From Cladocopium goreaui (lineage: Eukaryota; Sar; Dinophyceae; Suessiales; Symbiodiniaceae): a stretch of 64,000 nucleotides of DNA. Each line of letters starts with the position of its first letter. Position 1 is the first letter of the stretch. The DNA lies in contig CAMXCT020001431.1 in NCBI GenBank assembly GCA_947184155.2, forward strand, positions 89,107-153,106. The letters run 5' to 3'. This document shows positions 30,401-41,889 of the stretch, piece by piece. A program made the translations under genes and the position numbers. The notes under the pieces are model-generated. The model was given only the letters and a program-made list of their open reading frames with translations. It did not search any database and was not told the origin of the DNA.

Positions 30401-30903
30401 TTGCTCACTTGGACAGCATGGGCAATGTGCCTCATGGGCAAGTGTTGAAGCAAAATAGTTGGTTGTTGGTATTAGTTAAGTTGGTTTGGTGTTGCGCTGG
30501 GGCCCAAGGATGTGGTTGAAGGATCTCAAAACTTGCGCTTTAAGCCTAGGTTTTAACTCAAATGTGATTCAAGCACACCTCAAATTGAAGGATCTCAAAA
30601 CTTGCGCTTTTGTGCCTAGGTTTTCACTCAAATTTGACTCAAATTTGCCTCAAATTTCATCTAAGAAAAATTGAGGCAAATTTGAGTGAAAACACAGGTA
30701 GAAATGCACTTTTTGTGGTTACCTTCAAAAACAAAGTCAGTAAAGTAATCTTGAATAAAGGACATCTCCAACTTGTCTTCCTCCGGCAGCTCCTCCATCA
30801 TTCGCTGGGCACACACCTCATAGTACGCCTGTGCTATGCCAAGGTCAGCTGGGGCAACTGGCTCTGGCACAAACATAGCAAAGGTTGCTGTGGCTCCCTC
30901 CAT
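24500..30903 (-). CDS. Intron-rich gene of unknown function, possible helical repeats (exon blocks)
   Basis: At least ten minus-strand blocks read as protein and have AG acceptors and mostly GT donors. Approximate positions and diagnostic peptides: 30903-30724 (MEGATATFAMFVPEPVAPAD, donor GAAG|GTAACC); 30038-29950 (LDQRVKTHLAKTAEYFQRM); 28100-28010 (HPSAHLLAATIGHVLAQLD); 26740-26630 (CAFRCMANFPTHASVASDYL); 26520-26460 (HLETAEERTASFFAAF); 26130-26020 (LELREIIKEARGHVRNLEGF); 25915-25835 (RALDEHLEKERASVRSGG); 25760-25690 (KEKVEVSFANGEIVLWPKRV); 25610-25475 (GTCFIDGVELKSFKDIPLVA); 25225-25140 (LSHPDIEQVLFEILRKPHNL); 25018-24932 (LLELLATNTHYDVALGWLAL, donor AACAG|GTCACAG); 24620-24500 (AVGEMRHDMEHIGAMNIWVG). 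Several blocks look like Armadillo/HEAT helices, but this is a guess. Exon order and borders are approximate. It lies inside the inferred KH-gene intron, same strand, but its exons do not share the phase-1 pattern. Confidence 0.5.
30519..30693. repeat. 68-bp tandem duplication with embedded inverted repeat
   Basis: GAAGGATCTCAAAACTTGCG starts at 30519 and again at 30587. Inside the second copy, GTTTTCACTCAAATTTG (30620) plus CCTCAA is inverted at 30671-30693 (TTGAGGCAAATTTGAGTGAA), the left arm being expanded by an extra 11-bp ACTCAAATTTG unit. It is a small fold-back, intronic in context. Confidence 0.85.
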
Positions 30904-31436
30904 TGGTCAAGTGGCAAGGCTGGCACTGGCTGGCTAACACTTACTTGAGAAAATCAATTTCAGCACAGCAAATGAACAACAACCACCACCACCACAACAA
31001 CAACAACAACAGCAACAATTCGCGAATTGATGACAAGTTACTCTTGCTAGTATACAGCTTTGTACATTAGGAATAAAAGCACTTCCACAAGCAACACAAA
31101 AGCACTTGAATTTCAGGAACAATCTCAAGCCCCACCACCCTTCCCCAAAACAAAACATGCTTGGGCGCACCCTCTGGTTTCCAGCTGCAATCATCTGCTG
31201 CTCCAAGTCTTGCTCCAGCAAGTGATGCAGGAAAAGGAAATAAGCAAAAAAAACATCTCGAAATCCTCTATCCAACTATGAATATTGATATTGCCAAAAT
31301 ATTTTCCAAGGGGATTTGCAAAAGGCACTTGGTCAAGTGGCAAGTGGCAAGTGGTTCCTACAAGAGAGTTTATCTACCCCAAATTTTCTCAAATGTTTCC
31401 AAAAACTTTTTTTTTCAGGAAACATCTTTTTTCTGA

Positions 31437-32240
31437 TTTCTGGGGAATGCTGAAAACCCTACTGATCTAAAACCCTACTGATCTAGGGCTGGTCTTCGGC
31501 ATCCTGATTATGTTAGCTTTCCGTAACTAGTTATGTTAACTTCCCTAACTGGATATCAAAAATTAACATAAAGATAAGAAAGATATGCTAACTTCGATAA
31601 ATAGATACATTTCAAACAAATACTTACAACTTCACCTATGCTGCTACATGAAGTTAAAGCTTAGTTATGAAGACTTAAGGAACTTGGCATACTTACAAGT
31701 AGTTTACACCATGGTTGTAATCACTGACTTTATATATATATATACACATTACATCTCTTCTAAGTTCCTAAATTTGTTTAACTTCAAACGATCAGAGTCT
31801 CCGTTCGAAGCTGTGCCAAGATAGCGATTCCAAAAATGCAAAATACACAAAAACACCATCAAGGCCAAATTGGCCTACCACCTGCTACCCTCACCAGAAA
31901 AATCCGTTGAGGGGATCACCCTCGGAACCTGCTCCGCTACCAGTTTAAATCTCGGCTGGATCCTTTTGTTCGTTGCCACGAAAAGCTCAAGGGCCCTCAA
32001 GGTTTAAGCCAAAAGGTGCGCGACATAAGAGTCATTCACAACCAGGTAACCAGGCTTCTCTAAGACCATGCGTGTGACAGCGTGGAATCACACTTGTGAC
32101 TCACCATTTTCATATATTTTCAACGTCTTGTCCAAAGTGGATCCCCTCTCAGCTGCGTGGTGAACACACATGCATTCAATTACATAAAAATAAAGGTGTT
32201 AGGTAGGCCATCTGCCAAACAACTGTGGCACAGCGTCACG
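31437..32240. other. No gene seen
   Basis: AT-rich spacer with a short duplicated CCCTACTGATCTA (31455-31490) and a TA tract near 31730. No coding frame or RNA gene is supported. Confidence 0.4.
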
Positions 32241-32244
32241 AAAT

Positions 32245-32318
32245 CACTCGGTTTGTCCAATCATCGTAGCCATGATGCAATGATTCTGGCGGAGGTATGG
32301 CTGCACGGCGAGCTGGGC
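32245..32318 (-). CDS. Proline-rich exon following KH2
   Basis: Acceptor TTTGCAG|GCCCAG at 32319/32318 is followed by PARRAAIPPPESLHHGYDDW and TNRV on the minus strand. Entered in phase 1 it continues the Pro-rich end of the KH2 exon (PMPAAPPPG). A donor could lie at CGA|GTGATT. No domain is seen; it is probably a disordered linker after KH2. Confidence 0.45.
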
Positions 32319-32628
32319 CTGCAAACAATCTGGCAGGACCCTACAGAAGTGTTTTTGTTGCATATCTTCAACAGTCTTGTCGCACTTTGCTGCAGCCCAT
32401 CATGTTCTATGTCTATGATGTTCTATGCATCCCTGTTTCTCATTCAGTGTGCTTTTGCATCTGGAAACCCTCGTACGGCCCAAAACAGGGTTGGAGGACC
32501 TCCATTGTAGGAATTTCTGCTGAAACCCATCAAAATTCAAAAGCTGTGGAAATGTGGAAATATCATAGTTGTTCATAAATGTTTCCCGTCAAAGGCCACC
32601 GGCGCCATCAGGAACAAAAAACATCTGC

Positions 32629-32904
32629 CTGGTGGTGGCGCTGCTGGCATCGGAGGCCTTCTGGGCGTGCGCTCGCGCTCTTCCTCCCACTCACTCCACT
32701 GATCTCCCCGATCTCCTTTGATCCACGAGGTGCTGAGCTCCCCTGGGGAGCAATGCACAGGATTCCCTGCTCTGTCAAAGCCCTTAATTGTGGACCATTC
32801 TGTGTAGCCAGGCGTGCCAAATTGATCTTGTATATGTCGGTTTACCATGGCCAGCGCGAGGGTCAGGTTGCGCGGTTCACCAATGAGTTTCACTTGCTGA
32901 TGAC
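32629..32904 (-). CDS. KH domain 2, second half plus linker (exon)
   Basis: The minus strand encodes HQQVKLIGEPRNLTLALAMV and NRHIQDQF, the last strand and helix of a KH domain. It continues into YTEWSTIKGF and a Pro-rich tail ending PMPAAPPP. Acceptor CTGCAG|GTCATC; donor CCACCAG|GCAGAT (GC type); entry and exit phase 1. It joins seamlessly to the preceding KH2 exon across a 123-nt GC-AG intron (33027-32905). Confidence 0.75.
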
Positions 32905-33027
32905 CTGCAGGGCAGGACATGTCAGCTCTTTCCAGTCTGCCAGGAGTTTAATATTGGGGGAGACTTGCGACGTCCTACTACGAATACATGTTGATCGACA
33001 AACAAGAAAGAGCGAACCCGTGCTGGC

Positions 33028-33195
33028 CTGAAGTAACGTTGGTGTCGATTGCTACTTTGCACGAGGATTCCTCACGAATCGCGCGCGCGTTGTTTCCTTT
33101 GGGCCCAATGATGGCAGAAGACATCTGCTTTGTGACAACGCAGCGGATGATGCACTGCCCCGCTTCGGGGCCACGAAAGTTAGCCTCCGCATTCC
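33028..33195 (-). CDS. KH domain 2, first half (exon)
   Basis: The minus strand encodes ANFRGPEAGQCIIRCVVTKQ then MSSAIIGPKGNNARAIREES and CKVAIDTNVTSG: the first strands and helices of a KH domain with a GPKG loop. Acceptor TCTCAG|GGAATG, donor ACTTCAG|GCCAGC (GC type), both phase 1. The phase also fits the donor of the KH1 exon 24.5 kb upstream, giving ...QQPS-G-NAEANF. Confidence 0.8.
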
Positions 33196-33742
33196 CTGAG
33201 ACATGGGCGTGGGTCATTCAGCACCAAGACAATAAAATGTTGAAATATACGTTGAAATTTTCAGTCGAACAATGTCGAACATCGGACAAAGTATTTGGAA
33301 ACGTACTCCATCGGTAAGCAGCGGCAGCAGCCCCCTGTCTTCCTATAATTTCATATTATTTCCATTAACTCGGGCAACTTGCTCATCGCCTATCAAAAAA
33401 TGATAGATATTGATAGCTCTGGAATATATATACATATATATAATTTGGCTCTAGCCTATTATTGGCTGTAACAGTGAGCACAAAACAGAGCACAAAAAGG
33501 AGCACCAGGGAAACAGACAAATTTAACCACAATCCTCCCTGCAGAGCGCCATTTTTTTTGCTGTTTCTGGTGTAGCTCTGCCTAATTGCTCGCGACCTGC
33601 CAAAGCAAGACAATTCAACCACAATACTTGCATGTGCCAGGGGCTGTGTGTCCGGGCACCTCAAGTGTTCAACATGTGTTCAACAGACAGCTGGGCTGAT
33701 TCCTGGGGTGGCTCCCCCAGAGAAAACGAATACATAAACGCA

Positions 33743-34690
33743 AAATGGCACGAGGGAGTACACCAAAAAGCGCACGCTGGAGCACACAAAATGGCACGAA
33801 GGAGTACACCAAAAAGCACGGCCTGGAGCACGCAAAATGGCACGAAGGAGCACACGAAAAAGCACGAAATGGAGCACAAAAAATGGGACGAGGCAACCCA
33901 CCAAAAAGCACAAACTTGAGCACGCAAAATGGCACGAGGGAGTATATACACCAAAAAGCACGAACTGGAGCATGCAAAATGGTACGAAGGAGTACACCAA
34001 AAAGCACGAACTGGAGCACACAAAATGGCATGAAAAGGAGCACACCAAAAAGCACGAACTGGAGCAAACAAAACGGCACGAAGGGACACATGAAAAAGCA
34101 CGAACTGGAGCACGCAAAATGGCACGAGGGAGTATACACCACAAAGCACGCACTGGAGCACACAAAATGGCACGAAGGAGTACACCAAAAAGCACGACCT
34201 GGAGAAAAACAAAATGGCACGAAGGAGCACACGAAAAAGCACGAAATGGAGCACAAAAAATGGCACGAGGCAACCCACCAAAAAGCACGAACTGGAGCAC
34301 GCAAAATGGCACGAAGGAGTACACTACCAAAAAGCACGAACTGGAGCACACAAAATGGCATGAAAAGGAGCACCCCAAAAGCACGAACTGGAGCAAACAA
34401 AACGGCACGAAGGGACACATGAAAAAGCACGAACTGGAGCACGCAAAATGGCACGAGGGAGTGCACCAAAAAGCACGAACTGGAGCACGCAAAATGGCAC
34501 GAGGGAGTATACACCACAAAGCACGCACTGGAGCACACAAAATGGCACGAAGGAGTACACCAAAAAGCACGACCTGGAGAAAAACAAAATGGCACGAAGG
34601 AGCACACGAAAAAGCACGAAATGGAGCACAAAAAATGGCACGAGGCAACCCACCAAAAAGCACGAACTGGAGCACAGAAAAATGCATGAC
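33743..34690. repeat. ~46-bp minisatellite, about 20 copies
   Basis: Consensus elements are AAAATGGCACGAAGGAGTAC, ACCAAAAAGCACGAACTGGA and GCACGC. A block of several units is itself duplicated (compare 34140-34260 with 34520-34640), indicating higher-order amplification. Long open frames here on both strands are a by-product of the repeat. Confidence 0.95.
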
Positions 34691-34959
34691 TGGTTGCTGA
34701 AAAACAAGATGCTTTGCTCAAGGTAGAGCGATACAGATTGAGCTTCAACCTTGAGCTTGGGCAGGAACATTGTTTATGCTATTGGCTATTTGTTTTATTA
34801 ATTCCTTTTTAAAACAAGCACAGAAAAAACACAAAAAACAAAAAGGAGCACGAAGAAGAACCAGTTTTTTGATCTTGACTCAGGTGCTGGTGTGCCGAAA
34901 GAAGCTCCGACCCACCAACTGGCGAAATGCCAGAGAAGCAAGGCATCAGTAACTGCACG

Positions 34960-35126
34960 CAAAATGGCACGAGGCAACCCACCAAAAAGCACGACCTAGA
35001 GCACGCAAAATGACACGAGGCATCCCACCAAAAAGCACGAACTGGAGCACGCAAAATGGCACGAGGGAGTACACCAAAAAGCACGAACTGGAGCACGCAA
35101 AATGGCACGAGGGAGTACACCAAAAA
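34960..35126. repeat. Same ~46-bp minisatellite, left of TIR element
   Basis: Three to four further units (GCACGCAAAATGGCACGAGG) end at CACCAAAAA, where the TIR element begins. Confidence 0.9.
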
Positions 35127-36193
35127 GATCGGGGTTACCATTACCCAGGGTAACCTGTGCCCCAGGTTTTGTAGATACAAATCTGACTTTAGAACACAAA
35201 ACTACAAAAGTGGAGTCAGTCAGGAAAAAAAAACCTACAGAAGAATGTCGCGGTTAGAAAAAATATTCCTACAAAAGTCTCAGGGTTTTACAACCTATGT
35301 TTTTTTTGTGTTTTTTTGTTTTTGAAATAGCCTTAAATTTCTATAATACTTTTGTAGGGCCTTGTTCACATGTTGGTTGATAACTTCTGTAGTGAAATTT
35401 ATAAGGTCCTTTTTCTGGATGGTCCAAGGGCACAGGATATTTTTGTAGTGAATCTGGGGTTGATTTTTCTTCTACGGCAACTGCTTTCAACAGCTTTCAA
35501 CCAGGGATTATTCTGACTAACTTAAGCTACTTCTTGGGTCGTACCATGTCGTACCTTAAAAAAATAAACAACACTCCCATTTCCCCAAGATTTCCTAAGT
35601 TTCTTTTTCACGGTCTTCGCGATGGATTGCTTCTCGTCATTTTTCTGCATAGCTGGGCTATGCACCAAGACGATCCAAGACGATCCTACAGGATCCTACA
35701 GGCCCTTGCTTTTGTCTACCCCTGACAAAAAATACATATAAATGTATATAAATATAAATAAATATATGAAAATTCAATAAAATTCATGGTAATTCTTGGA
35801 GAATTATTCTTGGGAAATGTGTTTGCATGATGTTGACTGAACATAATTTCCGTAGATTTGCAAGGCCTTTGTGAAAACTTAGATTGGAACTAGGCCTAGC
35901 AGTACTACAAAACAGTCTGCAGCTACAGTTTTTTGGGGCACAGCATACCTACAAATTGTTTTTGGCCACAATTTATCCATTACAAAAGACTCTTGGTTTT
36001 CGCAGTAGGTCCATTTAAGGATTCATACAATTTGAACACTTTTGGTGGACCAGGCAGGAATGCCTACAAAGGTATCGCTCTACTACAAAACCCGGGTACA
36101 CAGCAAAGTGATCCTTACAAAATGGAGCCTTACAGAACCCTTTGTAGGGGTCACATGATACCGGCTTTTGTAGAGACAATGGTATCCCCGATC
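35127..36193. mobile_element. 1,067-bp non-autonomous DNA transposon with TIRs
   Basis: The left end GATCGGGGTTACCATT (35127-35142) and right end AATGGTATCCCCGATC (36178-36193) are inverted repeats with 15 of 16 bases matching. The flanks are CAAAAA on both sides (35121-35126 and 36194-36199), a 6-bp target-site duplication within one unit of the minisatellite. Just inside the left end, GGTTACC and GGTAACC form a small hairpin. The interior repeats TACAAAA/TTTTGTA words and has no transposase frame. Superfamily unknown. Confidence 0.8.
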
Positions 36194-36470
36194 CAAAAAG
36201 CACGAACTGGAGCATGCAAAATGGCACGAAGGAGTACACCAAAAAGCACGAACTGGAGCACACACACACACAAAATGGCACGAGGGGGTATACACCAAAA
36301 AGCACGAACTCGAGCACACAAAACGGCACGAAGGAGCACACGAAAAAGCACGAACTGGAGCACAAAAAATGGCACGAGGCAACCCACCAAAAAGCACCAT
36401 GGAGCATGCAAAATGGCACGAGGGAGTGCACCAAGAAGCACGAACTGGAGCACACAAATAATGGCCACAG
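36194..36470. repeat. Same ~46-bp minisatellite, right of TIR element
   Basis: About six units resume exactly at the right end of the TIR element (CAAAAAGCACGAACTGGAGC), showing that the element inserted into a pre-existing array. Confidence 0.9.
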
Positions 36471-36479
36471 GTAACAGGT

Positions 36480-38100
36480 GACAGCTACAATACAAATAAT
36501 GGCCACACAAGCCATGAAGCAATGAACAGCCATCATTTGTAAATTGCAAACAATCTCAAGGGACAACAGGCCCAAGCCTTTTGCACAACAGTCGAGGGAC
36601 CATGGCCCATGCAAGGAAGGAACCAACTTGCCAATTGAAAAAATGTCGCTAGTATATACCGGCAACACATCTGATGGGAAATTTGTCATTGGAGACTACC
36701 AGACTCAAAAATGTTCAACTGCAAATTGCCATTTGTAAATTGAATGAAAAGCTGCAGAGAGAGCAAGAAGGTCGGGCAGGTGAAGAATACACACGCACAC
36801 CATGTCACTCAAATCCCCGATTACCAGTTCCCCAAAATAACAATTTGCTTTGTGCACCTTTTGGGGGGGGTCCCTATGTGGAAATCCCTTTTTTTGACTG
36901 TTACTGGTATTAGGATAGACTGTAGACTCAATATATAATTATCAAATCAAAGGAAGTTGGGAAGCAATCTTCCGAGTTACGGATAAATAGAATATATATA
37001 TATGAATTAAAATAAACACCTGAAGATAGAAAATTTCGCTTGACTCACCTGTTTCTTCACTTGACATGGAAAAATTGGGCCAATATAGATTGAACCAGCA
37101 TGGGTTGTACAACATTCTATACTTTAGAGAACTACCTGAGGCAACAGTTTAAACCTCGCAGGTGGAAATGCGATCCTTTGGAAACAACCAAACACAACAG
37201 AGAATAACATGTGTGAGTTTTCTGACAAATTAGTTACTTCTGTTGGTTCCGCGGCCAAAATGTAACAAACAGAAAGGTTCGCGACCAAAAAACCACATAC
37301 CTGTATGTTACAGGACAAAGCAACGCTGCAATGTTCACAGAATTTATTTAGTCTGTTGATTAAAGACTTCTATTGCCCAATAAATAATGTTGTAACTTCC
37401 AGTCTCACACACACTGGTACTAAGTAGCATGTGAATTCAAAATTTGTTTGTTTTCTTTACATGTCGTTCATGCCGCTGTCGGGTTGTACATTTTTGGCGC
37501 AGCGCCTCAGCACAGCTATTGACCACCTTCACTTGCACAACTTCGCTTGCCAATCCATACTTCCAAGCCTCCACTGCCAAACATTGAGCTGAGTAGATTC
37601 ACTTGAACACCTTCACTTGTACATCTCTACTTGCCAGCAAGTACTTGCACACCTCCACTGCCAAGACCGGAACAGAAGATATTCACTTGATAACTTTTGC
37701 CCCTCAAATATAAAAACTTGAACTGAAGACATCCGCTTGACAACCTTCGCTTGTACAACTTCACTTGCGAAACAACGCGTGCATAGCCCCAGTGCCAACC
37801 TTGAATTGTACACAACCACTTGATCACATGCACTTGCGCAGCTTCACTTGCCAACAAATACAAGGACACCTCCAATGGGAAACCTGGAGATGAAAACCTT
37901 CACTTGACAAGATTCTTCTTCTTCAGTGCCCAACACGGTCGTGTCGTTGGCACACAAGGACAGGACAGCGAGGTAACAAAATAACGCAACTGCACAACCA
38001 AAGATGGTAAGATGTGACACATAACCGTCAAGGTGTGATCTCCGTCGCAAACTCAATTGGAGAATCTACTAAATAGAAGCGATATAGAAGCGAAAGGCGC
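36480..38100. other. No clear gene; degenerate CTTCACTTG repeats at 37500-37910
   Basis: From about 37500 to 37910, phrases such as CACCTTCACTTGTACA and CACCTCCACTGCCAA recur irregularly every ~30-50 bp. A plus-strand segment near 36650-36710 (YTGNTSDGKFVIGDYQ) reads like protein but has no support. The stretch includes the 3' flank of the non-LTR element. Confidence 0.4.
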
Positions 38101-38107
38101 TCTGGCC

Positions 38108-40600
38108 TTATCCAAAAACCCCTTGCCTCTGCACTGCTTGCGTGTGCAAAAAATTAATTTGGTCAAGGTCTGCTTTGAAAACAGCAGGGTTGCCAAAACT
38201 AGCCCACGCAGCCTTCAAAGCAATGTACGACCAATTGTGCCTAGGTCTACCTTGTCGTCGATGGGGTGGTGTCGCTAAACAATAATTTGACGAAATAACC
38301 GAACATCTCATGACATCATTGCCGTGGAACCTAAGAAGGTGGCCAATCAATTTCAATTTCCTTGCTTCCAAGACTGCGCTGACTGTCCTTTGCGGACGGT
38401 GAAAGGAAGCTGCCTCTAGTACCCTGGCATTGGTCCATGTTCTGTTTACGAAAGTTGGTGGAATCTTCAGAATTCTACGTAAACCTTTTTGTTGAAATGC
38501 ATCTAGCCTTTTAAGATGGTTGGCATTGAGCTGAAGAGTTTCTAGCCCGTATGTTAATCTCGAATCAACGATAGACTCATACACTGCGAGTTTCCAGGCG
38601 ATTGGACAGTTGCAAGTCCAGAATTTTTTGAGTGAGGTCACGGCATCCATGGCCGAAGCGATCCTCCCGCTAATCTCCGTAGAAACACATGCATACTTCG
38701 ATAGTAGACAACCCAAAAATTTAGCATGATTTACATTCTCAAGGCGTTCTCCATTTTGGAAAGAAATTTGCTTGTTACCGTTCATGCAAAGCACTTGACA
38801 TTTTGAATGGTTGAATTTCAAATTATAATACGCTGACTCCTTCTCAATCAAAGAAAGAAACCGATGAGTGAGGTGAGAACCGGTAGTGATCAAAAGAGTG
38901 TCGTCAGCGTACAGAATGTCGCTATACCTGATATGAGGCAGCCGGTTGTTCAACAATTCAACTCCAATCACATCATAAACATCATGGAACAAGACAGTCA
39001 TCAATAATATAAAAAGAAAAGGGCTTAACGGACAACCTTGTCTAATTCCACTGCCCTGTGTATGAACAACTGACTTGCCCTGCATATCTTTGACAAAGAA
39101 GCGCGGATTCCTGTACATAGCTTGAATGGCGCCAAGCGTTTTCCCAGAAATGTTTAACCTACGAAGGGCTTCCAGTAATTTGGGCTGATCAACACGGTCA
39201 AAAGCTTTTTCGAAATCCAATAGAGTAAATATTAAATTGGTTCCACTCCTCTCGGCTTGGTCCTGCGCCCGTCTTGCCAAGAAAACAGCTTGTTGCGTAC
39301 TGTGCGCTCTCCTAAATCCAAATTGGGTTTTCCAGACATAAGGATCAATCTTTGGGCGAAGTCTGTGTAAGACTAAGGCAGCAAAAAGCTTGTAGAATAT
39401 ACTGAGGAGACTGATTGGCCTATAATTATGCAAAAGTGCAGGGTTACCCTTTTTAAAAATAGAAGTGACACTAGCGAGCTCAAGATCGGATGGGAGAACG
39501 GACGTGTTCCAACAATGATTAACGATATCTAACACAAATTGTAAGTCTTCATCGTTGAACAACTTCAGCATGTCTGCAGTGATATCATCGGGGCCAGGAG
39601 CCTTGTTTTGCTTAGACTTAGCCAAAACAGACTTAAGCTCCCCCAAAGAAAAATCTGAATCGTCAAGGTTGAGATCATCAAAAATAATAGGTCGGGGGTT
39701 GATCTTAGAAGGACAAGGCTCCGGGCGGGACCATTGCACATTGGCAAGGTAATCGGCAGTCGCTGAAGCCTTTTCGGAAAAATCAATATATTCACCATGA
39801 CGGTTTTTGAAACGGACAAAGCGGGGAACAAATTTCTTTCTGGCTGACCTAATGGACTTCCATCTGTCTTCGACGTGCTGTGCGTTCTCAAAAGAATTAA
39901 CCAAGTGGGTCACTTTATCTTTCCTTGCGGAACGCCGCACCAGCTTCCTTGTTTCGATTTCAGCCTGCTTATCTCCTATGATACGGTATTGGCGCTTGAG
40001 TTCGATCAAACGCCACGTTTCGTCTGAAAGATATGATTTTCGCTGTTGGCGAGGCAAATGTGAAAAAGACTCTCTCGCAGAAGTCAAAATGTTGCTATTG
40101 AACTCACGCAGCCAAACTGAAGGATCTTCACCACTGTCGGACAAAGATCTGCAATCTCTCGAGATTGCCGAATTAAAATGCAAAATTTGTTCGGGCGATG
40201 GATTCTTGAACTTAAAGCGAGTATTTCCAGGCAATTTTTTGTTAGCTTTAAGCTTGACTAATAATGAAGTGACAACTAGGAAATGGTCAGAATCTGTCTG
40301 TGCATCAGGAAATGCCTCCACATTTTGAACACTATTTTTCCATCGCGACGGTGCAAGGCTATAATCAATTTGGGCATATCTAGTTGCATCCCAGGGAGGT
40401 CCGCCAGTAGTGTTCGAAACTTCCGAATATGTACAAAGGCTTTTGGGATGTTTTTGGAAATGCGTATTCATAGCCCAGAAATCTTCAGATTTTAAAAAAT
40501 CAACAAGAAGCTCCCGATTTTCAAGAGTGTTGGGGGATGCGCTGCTTAAAAAATCAAAGCCCTTGACAATTTTCGCCCTTGAACCTGCGCTACCTTTTCT
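38108..40600 (-). mobile_element. 5'-truncated non-LTR (LINE) retrotransposon, ORF2
   Basis: One uninterrupted minus-strand frame, first ATG 40471, open from about 40600. It begins inside an APE-type endonuclease (RYAQIDYSLAPS... and TDSDHFLVV, the SDH motif). It continues through a full reverse transcriptase: YRPISLLSIFYKLFAALVLH, LLDFEKAFDRVD (catalytic Asp), GIRQGCPLSPFLF, ILYADDTLLI (YADD). The end is a HLLRFHGNDV and GRPRHNW segment typical of LINE ORF2 C-termini. The N-terminal half of the endonuclease is missing or out of frame, as expected of incomplete target-primed insertion. No stop codon interrupts it, so it is fairly young. Clade not assigned. Confidence 0.85.
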
Positions 40601-40609
40601 TCAAGTCAG

Positions 40610-41620
40610 AAAACCCACAATTTTGGAATGCGGCATCCAGCAGCTTGCTCCCCCTGGCAACCACATATGGAGGATGTACACCTGCAAACCTTTCCTTCAC
40701 ACTCCTCACTTTGATTCATTTACAAAAAAACACATGCGGACTCACAAAAAAACCTCAAACAACCTGAAACTTCTTTAGTCTATTTTTATTAAAAGAAACC
40801 TTATTAGTAGAAAAACATAACACGTGCAAGTGTTTAGTCTCAATATGTTGAATAATGCCAAGGTTTACATATGCGAAGCGAAGAAACATGTCTTGACCTG
40901 ATGAGAAACAAGTGGAGTCAGGAGGAAACAAATGAAGAAAGAAGTCAAAAGGCGCAAGCGGAAAGCTATTTGAAAGCAGGAGCACAAGTGACACGAAACC
41001 CAGTGAAAGGCAAGAGGTGGCTGTATGCAAACCAAGAAACCACAATAAATACTAAAGAGAGGCGGCATTTTCCAAACAGGTGAGCTGGGCAAATACCTTT
41101 TGGCTGTTTTCAATGGTGTAAAAAACCTAGCTGGGTCTCTTGACCCATTGATGCTGCAGATGAATCATGATACCAAAGAAGTGTTCAGTTCAAACCGTAA
41201 AACTATCATTTAGTTTATTTAAGAAATGACCTGAAAGGCTCAATCAATTGCATGTCCATTGGGATTAAGCTGGAAATGTCAAGTGAATACCCAAGTGAAA
41301 ACTCCAATCAAATCATGACACGTAGAGATCAGGTGAAGGTTTTAAGTGGGAATTCAAATTCAAGCTGAAAAATATTTCAGGGCACCAGTTCAAATGAAGG
41401 TTCCAAGGTGGTGTGGTAAGTTCGGTTTTAATGATTCATCAAACACCTGAAAAAAGTAGTTGAGCAACAGAACCGAAGTTGTGTGTGGTCAAGTGAAATT
41501 TGGGAACTGTTGCGCGCCAGCATTCACAAGTGAAAGTTCACGGGAAAATCTCAGGAAGCAATCCAATGAAGTTTCACACATGTTATTTGTAAAAACGTTT
41601 TGCAAACGCTACGATTAGCA
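40610..41620. other. No gene seen
   Basis: AT-rich spacer between the truncated LINE and the CCTAA-rich tract. Frames are short and not protein-like. Confidence 0.4.
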
Positions 41621-41629
41621 GACATTTTT

Positions 41630-41885
41630 TAGAATAACGCCTCATTTAACCTGTAAGAAAATTAGATTATTTAAATGAATAACCTAAAACATTGGAGGTT
41701 ATTGATACAAAAACCTAAAACAGGTTATATAGAAAAATAACCTGACGGATTGTAGGTTATTGTATGATTAACCTAAAAAATAACCTAACCTAAAACACCC
41801 TTTTCATAACCTATAAAACAACCTAATTAGGCGAAATTAACCTAATCAGGTTAGCATAAAAGCAACTTTTTAACCTAACCTGATC
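41630..41885. repeat. AACCTAA-rich tract
   Basis: AACCTA, TAACCTAA and their complements (TAGGTTA) recur many times over 250 bp, in both orientations, with AT-rich spacers. This loosely recalls degenerate telomere-type sequence but is not a regular CCCTAAA array. Confidence 0.6.
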
Positions 41886-41889
41886 TTGA

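Noticed and set aside
33669-34748. Long open frames on both strands (up to 359 codons) in the 46-bp array
   Set aside because: They are by-products of a repeat with few stop words; overlapping frames on both strands are equally open.
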